Source of the DNA: Rhipicephalus microplus | Lineage: Eukaryota > Arthropoda > Arachnida > Ixodida > Ixodidae | Assembly (NCBI RefSeq): GCF_043290135.1 | Contig: NC_134701.1 | Coordinates: 95,436,202 to 95,500,201, forward strand | Reading direction: 5' to 3' | DNA: 64,000 nucleotides | Notes under the pieces: generated by a model | Database searches by the model: none | The model's input: the letters and a program-made list of their open reading frames with translations, nothing else | Told to the model about the DNA's origin: nothing | Position numbers and translations under genes: made by a program | Part shown: one piece after another, positions 26,801 through 36,759 of the stretch | How positions within the stretch are numbered: the stretch's first letter is position 1 | Layout of the letters: every line of letters begins with the position of its first letter

Positions 26801-27440
26801 ACTGTCAACGACACCTAGAAAATGGGTGGCAATTACAGACTCTTTGCCTGCACTCGCATGTGTTGAAAACGCCACTTCAAGACACATTGATGTGCGAATA
26901 GTATACGCTACACTAAAGGAGCATTCAGAAGCTACGAAGTCAAATCATCCAGTGGCATTTCAGTGGGTTCCCAATCACTGCGGAATTAAGGAAAATGAAA
27001 TGGAGGATGAGTTGGCAAAAACCGCTCATAATTCTGCGCAAGCGGGCCTCATTCTGGTATCTCAATATGATGTAGATAGAATTTGAAGAACAACAAAACG
27101 TGGATTATGTCGGTCTACCTGGTTCACAGACATAACAAAGGAATCGATCCTATATTCTGTTGATCCTCATCGTGAATACGAATCATACCGTGACCTCCCA
27201 AGAGATATCGTCACACTCATACATCGCCTACGACTCGGAACTCCTTACACAAAGCCCTTCCTACTACGTATTCAGCGTGCAACATGGTGAGCATGTTCAT
27301 GTGACCACGACGATGAGGATATCTGTCACCTCTTGCTCGACTGTCCGAAACACAACACACACCTAAGGCGACTAGAACAGAAACTCCATAAGTTAGATCC
27401 CGAGAGGCCATTTACGTTGAATAAATTACTAGGTCCATGA
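23880..27440 (+). pseudogene. LINE ORF2 remnant: endonuclease, RT, RNase H
   Basis: The endonuclease region is poorly preserved (VNGRRSKSTEFRKLV at the start). RT evidence: GFRQRRCTMDCVFDL and FIDIKKAFDSE (25430-25560), MSRGVPQGSVLSPLLFN (25694-25744), FMYADDICIWAS (25793-25828; the YADD catalytic box). RNase H evidence: VYTDG near 26650, a Glu in TTSELLAISLA near 26765, AITDSLPALA near 26830, and WVPNHCGI near 26970. A zinc-binding-like CSCDHDDEDICHLLLDC lies at about 27300-27350. At least ten stops or frameshifts occur. Confidence 0.85.
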
Positions 27441-27628
27441 TCATTTAAAACAAATGGCAATGCAATGAAGGTGCTGCAACACTTCTTCGAAGAAACGAAT
27501 ATTTTTGACGACTACTGAGCGGACAAAAGTTAAAAGTGAGCGTGGTGTCTACGTGTTGTTCTGCCCATAAGAGAACATTTGCTCTCACCTACGTAGGACT
27601 GTATATATGTATATATGCTATTGTTTTA

Positions 27629-28537
27629 AATGCGAAGCATTTCTTAGCGAACTTCGGCAACTTTTAGCGTATCTGTGTATCTACCCGCCTACGACTTTTA
27701 GCTCTCCTGGCTGTTTGAATAATGGTATCAATACCAAACTTGGTTTGGCATAACACGACTATATGGTGAGCACATTTCACCAATCATAACATGAAAACCA
27801 TGACATGTATGTCATGAATGTAATGATTTATATTTCATGGTCTTGCTGCTATTTCGGTGGTTTCATTCACATGACATGATGCAAAACTGGTATGGTATGA
27901 CATGATTGCATGTCAAACACAAGCGACAGACCCTAACATGAAAATAATGACTTGCGTATCATGTAACAACATGACTACATGCCACGCTCATGATGCGCTC
28001 TCGGCCATTTCGCTAGCGTCACATATACTAATTTCGGTATTACGGAGCGTGAATGAATGACGAATATATGTGACTGGTGAAAACATGATAATAATCAGTG
28101 TAGGAGCGTGTCACGTAACAACATGACTACATTCCACGCTCATGATGCGCTCGTAGCCGTTTTGATAGCTTCCCATTTACCAAATTTGGTATTACGTCAC
28201 GCGGACAGAGGACATAGGTAACTGACATATCCAAACATGATAATCACGACATGCGTGTCATGTAACAACAAGACTACATGCCACACTCATGATGCGCTCG
28301 CGGCCGTTTCGCTAGCTTCACTTATGCCTGATTTGGTATTACGTGACGTCAATTAATGACGAAGGTATGTGACTAGTGCAAACATGATAATCATGAGATT
28401 TGTGTCATGTGAGAAGCTTCACTTATGCCTGATTTGGTATTACGTGACGTCAATTAATGACGAAGGTATGTGACTAGTGCAAACATGATAATCATGAGAT
28501 TTGTGTCATGTGAGAACATGACTACATGCCACAGTCA
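27629..28537 (+). repeat. Composite GCGAAGC-core/148-bp satellite element, copy C, left part
   Basis: Core AATGCGAAGCATTTCTTAGC starts at 27629. The array position holds only GTATCTGTGTATCTAC (no GATA expansion). Then come CGCCTACGACTTTTAGCTCT, the leader and about five satellite units, with a TTTGGTATTACG-type anchor in each. The element continues after a 14.8-kb insertion at 43366. Confidence 0.75.
28314..28515 (+). repeat. Perfect 101-bp tandem duplication
   Basis: Positions 28314-28414 and 28415-28515 appear identical base for base (start AGCTTCACTTATGCCTGATT). Neighbouring satellite units are only about 80-90% similar, so this is a recent local duplication, or an assembly artefact. Confidence 0.9.
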
Positions 28538-28690
28538 AGGCGCCAATACACTTCAACGTGACTCGGCGCACGTGCGCACCAATGTTCGTTTCGTCGCGTC
28601 ACGTCCGTAGAGTAGCGTAGTATGTTACTCTATGTCACGCCGGCGTTGAGACGCCAGGCGCCGGTTTTGCCATATACTCTCAGGCACGCG

Positions 28691-28998
28691 TGGAGACGCT
28701 CTAGGTGCCGACCAGTGCGGACGCGCGAAGATCGGCTCCTGCTTTCAAGAATGCTTTCCTGTGGTATCCACAAATTTGTCGCCGAGTTTTCAGTCACATC
28801 GTGTACCTAAGTTCTCAAGAAATCAGCAGATACCACCTTTGTGCTGGTGAGTGGACTTTTAAACCATTTTTGTGACATTTTTACACGGAAACGCCACCGG
28901 AGGATTCAAGCCTAATCAAGGAGGCGATTGCCGCCGATGCACCGTCTCGGCGCCAACGTGACTCAACTCTCTGCGTGTTCCAGGACCTGCAACTGAGA
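28691..28998 (+). promoter_or_regulatory. 5' leader of the outer I-like LINE, possible internal promoter
   Basis: A GC-rich leader precedes the ORF1 start. LINEs of this group usually carry an internal Pol II promoter here. GCCGACCAGTGCGGACGCGC followed by CGGCTCCTG closely resembles the leader of the unrelated Tx1/L1-like LINE at about 45805-45840 (ACCGACTAGTGCAGACGCGC ... CAGCTCCTG). Function is inferred from position and sharing only. Confidence 0.45.
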
Positions 28999-30603
28999 AT
29001 GGAATACCAAGTAGATGGAGAGGACATCTCTCCAGAGGATTGCATGGAAGACATGGGTTGGAAGGAAGCCGAAATGAGACGCTCAAGAAATTAGCTAGCT
29101 GCGGTTAGCGTTTCCGTTGCCAAGGACTCGACCAAGGCTAGCGTTGGGGGAGACGCTCGAGGCAGTCATAGTAGGCGTGACACCAAGCATAAAATAGAGC
29201 GAGCTGAACGCATGCCGACACTACCCAAGGACTTAAGCGAAATTGTGCTACGACCACGTGGAGGATTAGATATCTCGAGAATTGGTGCTGCAGCCGTGGC
29301 AGATGCGATAGTACTGGCGGCCGGCGTCAAAGAGGAGGAGGCCATGCAGGACATCATCTGTTCCAACTTTCAGCAAAACATTATGGTGGCAAGCTTTCAG
29401 GACCAAGACAGACCTTCAAGATACCTCAAGGTCAAGTAAATTGACATTGGAGGCAAAGTTTTCGAGGTTAGCGCGTACACCACGGCACCCCACGATACTT
29501 GTAAAGAAGTGATTCGCGGGATCCCCATAAGCGATACTCAGGACATTGTGACCCGAGAGATTGTGAACGCGAAACGCCCACTCATGCTGCAGGCCAAGAG
29601 AATCAAGAACATTGGGACAATCATCATGGCGTCTGAAGGTAACAAAGTGCCGAGATTCGTGAGATATGGACCTTCACTTTTGCAGTGCTCCCTTTACCGC
29701 AAGAACATCGACATTTGCTACGTCTGTGGAAAGCTGGGACATTGGTCTGACGTCTGTCCGAAACCAGCTGAAACCACCTGCAGAGGCTGCGAGATTAAGA
29801 ACCCAGATAAGCTGCACCAGTGCAATCCAAGATGCAGGCTGTGCGACGGTCACCATCCCATGGCAGACAAGGAGTGCAAGAACAGGTTCTTAGTGCCATA
29901 CTTTGTCAGACGCAGACGTTGAGAAAGATCGCGAGCAGCCGCAGTAGCCCGGGACGCATCAATCACATCGAGTCCAGACATCAACGACAAGCAGCTTATT
30001 CCAGCCTACGGGACCCAGAGCATCCAGACTACACAAGAATGGGAAAGGCAGCCCCACACCAGGTGGAGGTCGCGTTCCAGAAGAGGTTCTAGACCAAAGG
30101 ACTGCTCCCAATCACGGGAGCGCTCGAGTTCTCAAGATAATTATAAGGGTCGGAATCAGTTTGGATAGCACACGAATGGCCAGCTGCCTTGCGTTCAGTT
30201 TGATGTCACGGCTTCCAACCCGGGGAGGACGCCTGCAGTTACAACGAAAGACAGCTGGGCTGAGCGAGTGCGCAACAGCGCGGCGCAGGTGATGACAGGT
30301 AAGCTGCCAGAGCATGATAGAATTGCAAAGCTAGAGCAAGAAAATGTCAGGCTTACAAAATCGAATGAGTGGCTATCAGCCGAGTTAAAGGAATTAAAAA
30401 ATCTTCTCACTAAGCTAACTAGCACACAGTCTTCACGTCCAATGCCTCAGCCAGTTGACGTCCCTGTGGCTGAAAACGTGGGGGACTCGAGAACCACGAA
30501 AAAGAGGGCAGTCATGGCAGAACACGTGCAAGCCAACCAAGCGACCATGTCAGACATGAAAGAGGTCTTTGACACGCTCAGCAAAGTAGTAAGCCAATCT
30601 TAG
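28999..30603 (+). pseudogene. LINE ORF1: gag-like protein with three zinc knuckles and a coiled coil
   Basis: Starts at ATG 28999 (MEYQVDGEDISPEDCMEDMG). The frame has a stop at 29092-29097 (AAT TAG) and at 29437 (TAA), then stays open to 29922. CX2CX4HX4C knuckle CYVCGKLGHWSDVC at 29716-29757, then CRGCEIKNPDKLHQC and CRLCDGHHPMADKEC. After a frameshift an Arg/Ser-rich stretch (30060-30130) and a heptad-like segment (IAKLEQENVRLTKSNEWL, 30320-30375) follow, ending at 30603. The order knuckles, RS region, coiled coil is typical of I-type gag proteins, which bind the LINE RNA. Inactivated. Confidence 0.82.
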
Positions 30604-30826
30604 TGAGCAGATGGGCAGGCTACAATCAAGCGTGGCGGCACTGGAAGAGCATATGCCTTTGCGCATTACAAAAGACGAAGCATATCTGCACAACACACCA
30701 AGGCCTCCTCACGCACCAAACTCACCTCTTCGGCCACCAATACTAATGGTACCAAACCTTTAGACAGGTGCAGCATCAAGCTCTGGCGGCCCATGTAATA
30801 AGCATGATGGCAGCGCCACGTGCAGA

Positions 30827-31430
30827 ACTCCGTATCTGGCAATGAAACTGTAGAGGTTATCTTAAAAAGAAGGCAACCCTACAGCAGTATATCAGGAGCA
30901 ACCGAGAAAAGCCGCATATTATAAAATTGCAAGAAACCCTTTACCCGCAAACAACGCTGCCTGGATACCGGCCTGTAATAGGGGATACTGTAGGGAGGGG
31001 ACTCTGCACTTTCCTATGCAACAAACTAACGCACGTAACTCGCGACCTCAAGATAAAAGCAGGCTGGTTGGAACACGTCATGGTAGAGATCGTGGAAGGT
31101 ACCAGCAACCGACAGAGCATTTTTATTCTTAACATATACAGCAGTCCAAAGGAACAAAAGCAAGGGTTCAAGACGGTTCTGAAGAAAGCTGTTACTATCG
31201 CCGGGGAATTTCCACTCGTCGTAGCATGTGATTTCAACGCCCCTCATCACACATGGGGTTATAAGTTACAAATTTACTTTGGCAAAGTGCCAGTGAACTT
31301 GATCTCACCCTAATCGCGGACCCCAGTCTACCAACAAGACTCGGTACATCTTGCTGCAGGGATTCCACCCCGGACTTTACTTTTGTAAGGAACTTCAAGA
31401 AGGCCCAGTGGATGAACCTTGCTGTAGACC
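30827..31430 (+). pseudogene. LINE ORF2 5' part: APE-type endonuclease
   Basis: The start of ORF2 reads APRAELRIWQ*NCRGYLKKK, where the usual WNCRG tryptophan codon is a TGA. LQET follows at about 30930 (a catalytic Glu context in APE endonucleases), and VACDFNAPHHTWGY at 31213-31254 contains the conserved DFN motif. Downstream of 31313 the frame breaks. This domain nicks the target DNA to prime reverse transcription. Confidence 0.8.
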
Positions 31431-31436
31431 TAGGAA

Positions 31437-32390
31437 GTGACCAGTGAATTCTTGCTAACTACCTTCTCCATGGAGCGTAAAAAGCAGAGAGAATTCCACT
31501 TCACAGACAGGGATATGTTCAGGAAGTTAAGGATCGAAAGGCAACCAGATGGCCACAGACCGGGCTTGGAGCAGTGGGTCGAACAGATTAAAGAGGACAT
31601 AAAATCCGTCTCCTCCACCATTACGACAGATCTTCCGGTTGAAAGAATGGATAGCCGGCTCGCTCATTTTCTTGAGGCAAAGCAAGCGCTACTGAACCGT
31701 ATGAAGGGTCAGCGCCTGAACCGAAGACTGAGGAAGAAGATAGCTGAGGTAAACAGATCCGTCGAGGAACATTGTCGCGCACTATCCAGGCAGCAATGGG
31801 ACGAAATCTGCAACTCCGTCGATGGTCAGATGCGCAATGGCAAGACATGGAATATGTTAAAACCTCTCCTACACGAAAACATCACTAAAACAAATCAAAA
31901 ACATGTTATCGCTTGAATTTTGCATAAAGATATAGGGCGCTCTACAGAACAGCAAGTTGTGCAGCGGCTCATGCATAAGTACTTCCCAATCAAAAGAGGA
32001 TTGGCACCACCAAGTAGACAGTACCAGGGCACGCCCAATCCAGGTCTTGAAGGGGACTTTAACATCGAGGAGATCAGAAGAGCTTTGCATGATATCAACG
32101 GCAGGTCGGCCCCTGGCCCGGACGGTATATCAAACAAGGCTCTTCGCAACCTTGATGACGATTCAATTGACACTCTGAAGGATATGATCAATGCCGCCTG
32201 GAGAGAAGTCCGGGTGCCAGAGCAGTGGAAGCTGTCCAGCACGATCTTTATTCCTAAGCCAGGAAAGCCCCTAACTTAGACAACTGAAGCCAATATCCTT
32301 AACATCATGTATCGGCAATGTTACAGTATATGCCATACTACACAGGATAAACAAGTACTTGAAAGATAATGACATATATACACACAATAT
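31437..32390 (+). pseudogene. LINE ORF2 middle: RT N-terminal region, first half
   Basis: Contains TDLPVERMDSRLAHFLEAKQ, QQWDEICNSVDGQMRNGKTW and, after one stop at 31914, IEEIRRALHDINGRSAPGPDGI and IPKPGK (RT blocks 0-1). These align with the intact copy at 36.8-37.5 kb. The frame decays after 32279. The match ends around INKYLKDNDIYTHN (to about 32390), where the antisense CR1-like element is inserted. Confidence 0.82.
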
Positions 32391-34564
32391 TCATTTTTTC
32401 ATTTTTTTCATTTTTTATTCCTTAAAGACCCGCGAGGGGGTATTCCATAAGGGGTGGGTAATTATAAACACAAAACATAGAAGCCAAAGATTAAACATGA
32501 AAAGCGATTATTGATATTTTCTATGAACGATGATGGGCAGAGAATGGTTGCAATTTCACTGGGAAGGCCATTCCTGTCTGGTGCGGTACGTAAGAAAAAC
32601 GAGGCAGAAAAAGTAGAAGTCCGGAAGCGTGGCCGAGCAACTTGAAGCAAATGGCTCGTGCGGTGAGATATGCGTGTTGCAGGAACGATATAAGGTGGGG
32701 CATGCAAGGGACTATGAAAAAGTTTGTGGAACAATGACAGGCTGGCTATACGACGGCGAAGTTCTAGATCTGGTAAACCAGATTCTGCTTTCAATCCAGA
32801 TACGCTGACAGTTGAAGAGTATGAACAGTGAATAAATCTAGCGGCCCGGTTTTGAAGCGATTCGATGGCATGTGTAAGATAAGATTGTCGAGGGTCCCAA
32901 ATTGGCGATGCGTATTCTAGTTTAGGTCGAACGATGGATTTGTATGCTTGTAGTTTTACGTGTTGTGGAGCGAGGCATAAATGGCGTTTAAGGAAACCCA
33001 GTGTTTTATTTGCAGATGAAATGATATTAGTGATGTGTATGTTCCATGAAAGATCGCTACAAAGAGTGACGCCCAAATACTTGAATGACGCAAATTTTTT
33101 TAGCGGGATGGCATTAACTGCGTACGGATACACAAGCCGCATGTGGCGGCGATGGAATGAAACGACTTTACATTTACTCGGGTTAAGTTCCATGAGCCAG
33201 CGCTCACACCATTCCTGGAGGCAGTTTAGATTGGCTTGTAAGGATGACTGTTTTGAAGTGTCAGTAACAGTGTCATATATAACGCAGTCATCAGCAAACA
33301 GGCGGGTTTTACAGGTTAGGTTTGAAGGCAAGTCATTTATGTATATAAGGAATGAAAGGGGACCAAGAACCGAACCCTGGGGTACTCCGGACGTTACTGG
33401 AAGAGGATTAGAGATACGGTTGTTGATATTAACAGACTGAGAGTGGTTTCTAAGGAATTCTCTGATCCAATTTAGTATGTTCGGGTGAAGATTTAACTGG
33501 GAAAGTTTTAGTAACAGTCCAGAATGAGATACTTTGTCGAACGCTTTGGAAAAATCTAAGAATACGGCATCGGTTTGTAAGTTACAGTCCAGGTTAGCAT
33601 GCAAATCATGAACAAATAAGACCAGTTGCGCTTCACAAAAGAAATCTCTGTGGAACTCATGTTGTGCTGGATGAAAAAAGCTGTTTGAATCAAGAAAGTC
33701 TATGATATGCGTGTAGATGACGTGTTCCATGATTTTACAGGGTACGCTGATTAAGGATATGGGACGATAGTTTAATGGCGAGTTTTTGTTACCCGATTTG
33801 AAAATTGGAACGACCTTCCCGTTCTTCCAGTCATCTGGTAAGCGTTGTGTTAAAAGTGACTGTGAGAAGAGCAAGCATAGAAAAGATGCACAAATATATT
33901 TTGTGTTCTTAAGGAGTTTGGAGTTGATTTCGTCAATACCAGAAGAGGAGGAAAGTTTTAATTTGTCGATTAAGCACATAATTCTATTGGCAGTGAACGA
34001 TACTGGTGGCATAGCACATTCTATAATAGTGGGTGGTACTGTAAATGACACGTTACTTTCTTTAGTAAACACGGAGGAAAAAGCGGTGTTGAAGATGTTA
34101 GCGCATTGATCATCGGTGAATACGTGACCCGATTCACTAGTAAGAGTAATTGGCGCAGTATGCGGGGGGTTCAAAACCTGCCAAAATTGTTTTTGGTTGT
34201 TAGTCAGCATGCTTAGTAAGTCAACGTTGAAAAAAATAATTCTTTGCGTCTTGAACTGCGCATATATAAGCTTTTTCAGCTGCGTAGTATTTCTGCCACT
34301 TTTGCGAGTCTTCTAGTCTTTTTGCTAATCTAAACAGGCGTTTTTTATTGTTTTCTAATCTTTTCAGAGTTTTAGAGAACCATGGCTTTTGGCAGTTTGC
34401 GCGGAAGCGGGTTTTCGGAATAAACCTGTCAGTCAATTCATTGACCTTGTCCTTAAACAGTGTCCAATTTTCTTCGACGGACCGGGAAAAGAAAGTAGCT
34501 TCTAGACTGGATAAGAATGCGTTAAGCGCCAAATTTATTGCTTCATGATTGCCCTTGTCGTACA
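32391..34564 (-). mobile_element. CR1/L2-like LINE, 5'-truncated, inserted antisense in the I-like LINE
   Basis: The 3' tail (minus strand) is an ATG+A5-7 repeat at 32391-32420, and the body extends to about 34564, where the host LINE resumes (RFRAGLSTQDAM). It lacks ORF1 and the endonuclease. It belongs to the same family as the decayed copy at 8-11.1 kb (shared linker and RT sequence). A flanking duplication could not be defined with confidence. Confidence 0.88.
32462..34210 (-). CDS. Reverse transcriptase of the CR1/L2-like LINE
   Basis: An open frame of 582 residues. RT blocks: LPDDWKNGKVVPIFKSG, PLNYRPISLISVPCKI, VFLDFSKAFDKVSH (catalytic Asp of motif A), TSGVPQGSVLGPLSFLIYIN, LFADDCVIY (motif C, FADD), LNPSKCKVVSFHR, FKYLGVTLCSDLSW, then thumb and a C-terminal conserved region (ASPIWDP, LQNRAARFI). 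The upstream 110 or so codons (34564-34221, ending KNYFFQR) are in another frame; the shift lies near an A-run around 34227-34235. The RT frame is intact but, without the 5' part, the element cannot move alone. Confidence 0.9.
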   Translation of the reverse strand: MLTNNQKQFWQVLNPPHTAPITLTSESGHVFTDDQCANIFNTAFSSVFTKESNVSFTVPPTIIECAMPPVSFTANRIMCLIDKLKLSSSSGIDEINSKLLKNTKYICASFLCLLFSQSLLTQRLPDDWKNGKVVPIFKSGNKNSPLNYRPISLISVPCKIMEHVIYTHIIDFLDSNSFFHPAQHEFHRDFFCEAQLVLFVHDLHANLDCNLQTDAVFLDFSKAFDKVSHSGLLLKLSQLNLHPNILNWIREFLRNHSQSVNINNRISNPLPVTSGVPQGSVLGPLSFLIYINDLPSNLTCKTRLFADDCVIYDTVTDTSKQSSLQANLNCLQEWCERWLMELNPSKCKVVSFHRRHMRLVYPYAVNAIPLKKFASFKYLGVTLCSDLSWNIHITNIISSANKTLGFLKRHLCLAPQHVKLQAYKSIVRPKLEYASPIWDPRQSYLTHAIESLQNRAARFIHCSYSSTVSVSGLKAESGLPDLELRRRIASLSLFHKLFHSPLHAPPYIVPATRISHRTSHLLQVARPRFRTSTFSASFFLRTAPDRNGLPSEIATILCPSSFIENINNRFSCLIFGFYVLCL

Positions 34565-34740
34565 ACCGAATGGTTAGATTCAGGGCAGGGCTATCTACAC
34601 AAGACGCAATGAAGCTTATCAAACACCAGATGATCGACAACGAAACCAAAGACGTGAGAGCCATTCTGTGCCTAGATCCAGAAAAAGCGTTTGACAACAT
34701 CCACCACTCAATAAACAATTGTATTGGGCCAGTTGGTAAG

Positions 34741-34868
34741 GATCCATCTTGCTAGGAAGCGCCGCCACTATTACAAAGAACACACAACACAACCGACACA
34801 CAACACAACCCAACTAAGCACTTGTGTGTTTTTTGTAATAGCGGCTGCGCTTCCTAGCAAGATGGATC
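34741..34868. mobile_element. Hairpin element with 48-bp inverted arms
   Basis: The arms 34741-34788 (GATCCATCTTGCTAGGAAGC...) and 34821-34868 (...GCTTCCTAGCAAGATGGATC) are complementary with about three mismatches, around a 32-nt CACAAC-rich loop. It interrupts the RT frame of the outer I-like LINE: FDNIHHSI lies to the left and SFILVLGKAFYDYV to the right, consecutive in the intact copy. The insert probably starts a little further left (GGGCCAGTTGGTAAG is not LINE sequence). It has no coding capacity. Confidence 0.8.
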
Positions 34869-35595
34869 TTCCACTCATTCATACTTGTTCTGGGGAAAGC
34901 CTTCTATGACTACGTATTGTCCTCTCTTACAGATCGGAAAGCCGTGATGAAGATTGAAGATATCGAGACCGCAGCAATCGAACTAGAAACAAGGAGCACG
35001 CCGCAAGGGGCAGTGATTTCACCAATGCTGTTCAACATTGCCATGATTGGACTGTCAATGAAATTATCGAGCATAGAAGGACTGAAGCACAGCATCTACG
35101 CAGATGACATTACCATCTGGTGCACAGGTGGAAGTGAGGGGCTGATTGAGAGCGTCCTGCAAGAGGCGATTGGCACTGTAGAAGAGTACCTTCGTCCTTC
35201 TGGGCTCAAGTACTCCTCGAGTAAGTCAGAAGTTTTACTGTATTGGACTACGCGCCGGGGACCGAAGCCCAGGGGATGCAAGCCGTTAAACCAGATAGAC
35301 ATCCACTTCCGCACAAATCAAGGGAATGCCATTTAGAGGATCGACTCCATCTAAGTCCTGGGCATGTTGATCGAGTCTACCGGTGTTAACAGCAAATCTA
35401 TAGCCAAATTAACTTGGAAAACAGACAGTGCGGTGCACCTCATATGCAGAGTGGCCAACAAGAGAAATGGGATCAAGGAAGACAACCTCATCAGGTTGAT
35501 GCATGCATTTGTTCTAAGCCACTTCACGTACGAGGCAGTTATGCACAACTGGTCAAGAGCAGAGTCCGAGACACTGAATGTGCTCCTCGGGAAGG
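34869..35595 (+). pseudogene. Outer I-like LINE ORF2: RT core
   Basis: Continues the RT: LSSLTDRKAVMKI, TRSTPQGAVISPMLFN (near 34990-35040), IYADDITIWC (35094-35123; the YADD box), SGLKYSSSKSEVLLYW, then after a stop near 35334 MLIESTGVNSKSIAKL and FVLSHFTYEAVMHNW. The match stops at LNVLLGKE (35595), where the antisense LINE is inserted, and resumes at 40150. Confidence 0.85.
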
Positions 35596-36759
35596 AAGGA
35601 AAATAGAGGGAAAAGAAAGGCAAGGAGGTGAACCAGCCTATAGGCAGCCGCTTTGCTACCCTGCGCATGGGAGAGAGGCGGGGTAGATGAAAGAGAGCAG
35701 AGAGGGAAGATAGAAACAGCACATTCGGCAGCACATGCGCGCACACTCAGTCATAGTCCAGTCTTGTCTTTCGCGGTGTGTGACATTGCTGTTACAGTCG
35801 CTTGTTCAAGTCGGTGTCGCGTAGGAATTTCAACAGAGCTTTTGTCGCCTTCTGTTGCAGTGTCTTCTCTCGGGCACTTGACAGAATAGTGTCCACAGAC
35901 ATTTGGCTGTTGTCGATGCGCGCAAAAGCAGACGCCAGTGACTGTCTCTGGATTTCATACAATGGACAGTCACACAGGATGTGGTGTAGCGTCTCTTCGT
36001 AATGACAGGCATCGCAGAGAGCGTTGTCGGCCATTCCTATGACAAAGGAGTAAGATTTTGTAAATGCCACTCCTAGCCATAAGCGATGAAGTAGGGTGGC
36101 TTCTCTTCGGTCGAGTCCAGTGGGCATGCGGAGAGCCATCAAAGAGGACAGGTGGTGTTGACGATTCGTATCGATGCTTGGTGGGCACCATAGTGAAAAC
36201 GTCATTTCACGCGCAAGTCGTCGAAGATTAATGGCAGCATCAGTCCTCGAAAGTGGTATGGCTCCTTCTCGTGTTCCTTCAAGGGCTGCCCGCGCAGCAG
36301 TATCGGCATGTTCGTTCCCTATGATGCCGCAATGACTTGGCAGTCATTGAAGCGTCACATGATGCGCTTTCTCGAGTAAAGTGTGGAGAAGGCATCGAAT
36401 TTCGAAAACAAGCTGTTCGTACGGGCCGCGACGCAGTGCTGAGAGCACAGATTGTAGGGCAGCCCTTGAGTCGCTGAAAATCGACCATTGTTGCGGTGGT
36501 TCCCGATTGACCTTACAAAGTGCAGCGCGCAAAGCAGCTAGTTCCGCTGCTGTAGATGCCGTGGAGTGGTCAGTCCTAAAGCTGATGGTAACACCTCTTG
36601 CTGGGATAACTACTGCCCCTGGCGAACACTGGTGGTTCGTGGAACCATCGGTGTATACATGTATGCTGTCTGAATATTTCTCGTGCAAAAGAAGAAGAGA
36701 CAGTTGTTTCAGCACGAGCGACGAAAACTCAGATTTCCTCCGGATCCCTGGTACACTAA

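Larger units (their letters stand above)
22850..27590 (+). mobile_element. RNase H-bearing I/R1-like LINE, decayed but nearly complete
   Basis: The gene order is that of an I-superfamily LINE: ORF1 with a zinc knuckle, then endonuclease remnant, RT, RNase H and a C-terminal Cys/His motif. The endonuclease and first RT part have many stops; the RT palm to thumb (25.4-26.5 kb) and RNase H (26.6-27.1 kb) read better. No flanking target duplication was identified. Confidence 0.88.

Noticed and set aside
36381..36759. N-terminal 126 codons of the 984-codon frame
   Set aside because: This part is antisense to the RNase H of another LINE and is open by chance; the LINE sequence starts at 36760 after the target duplication.
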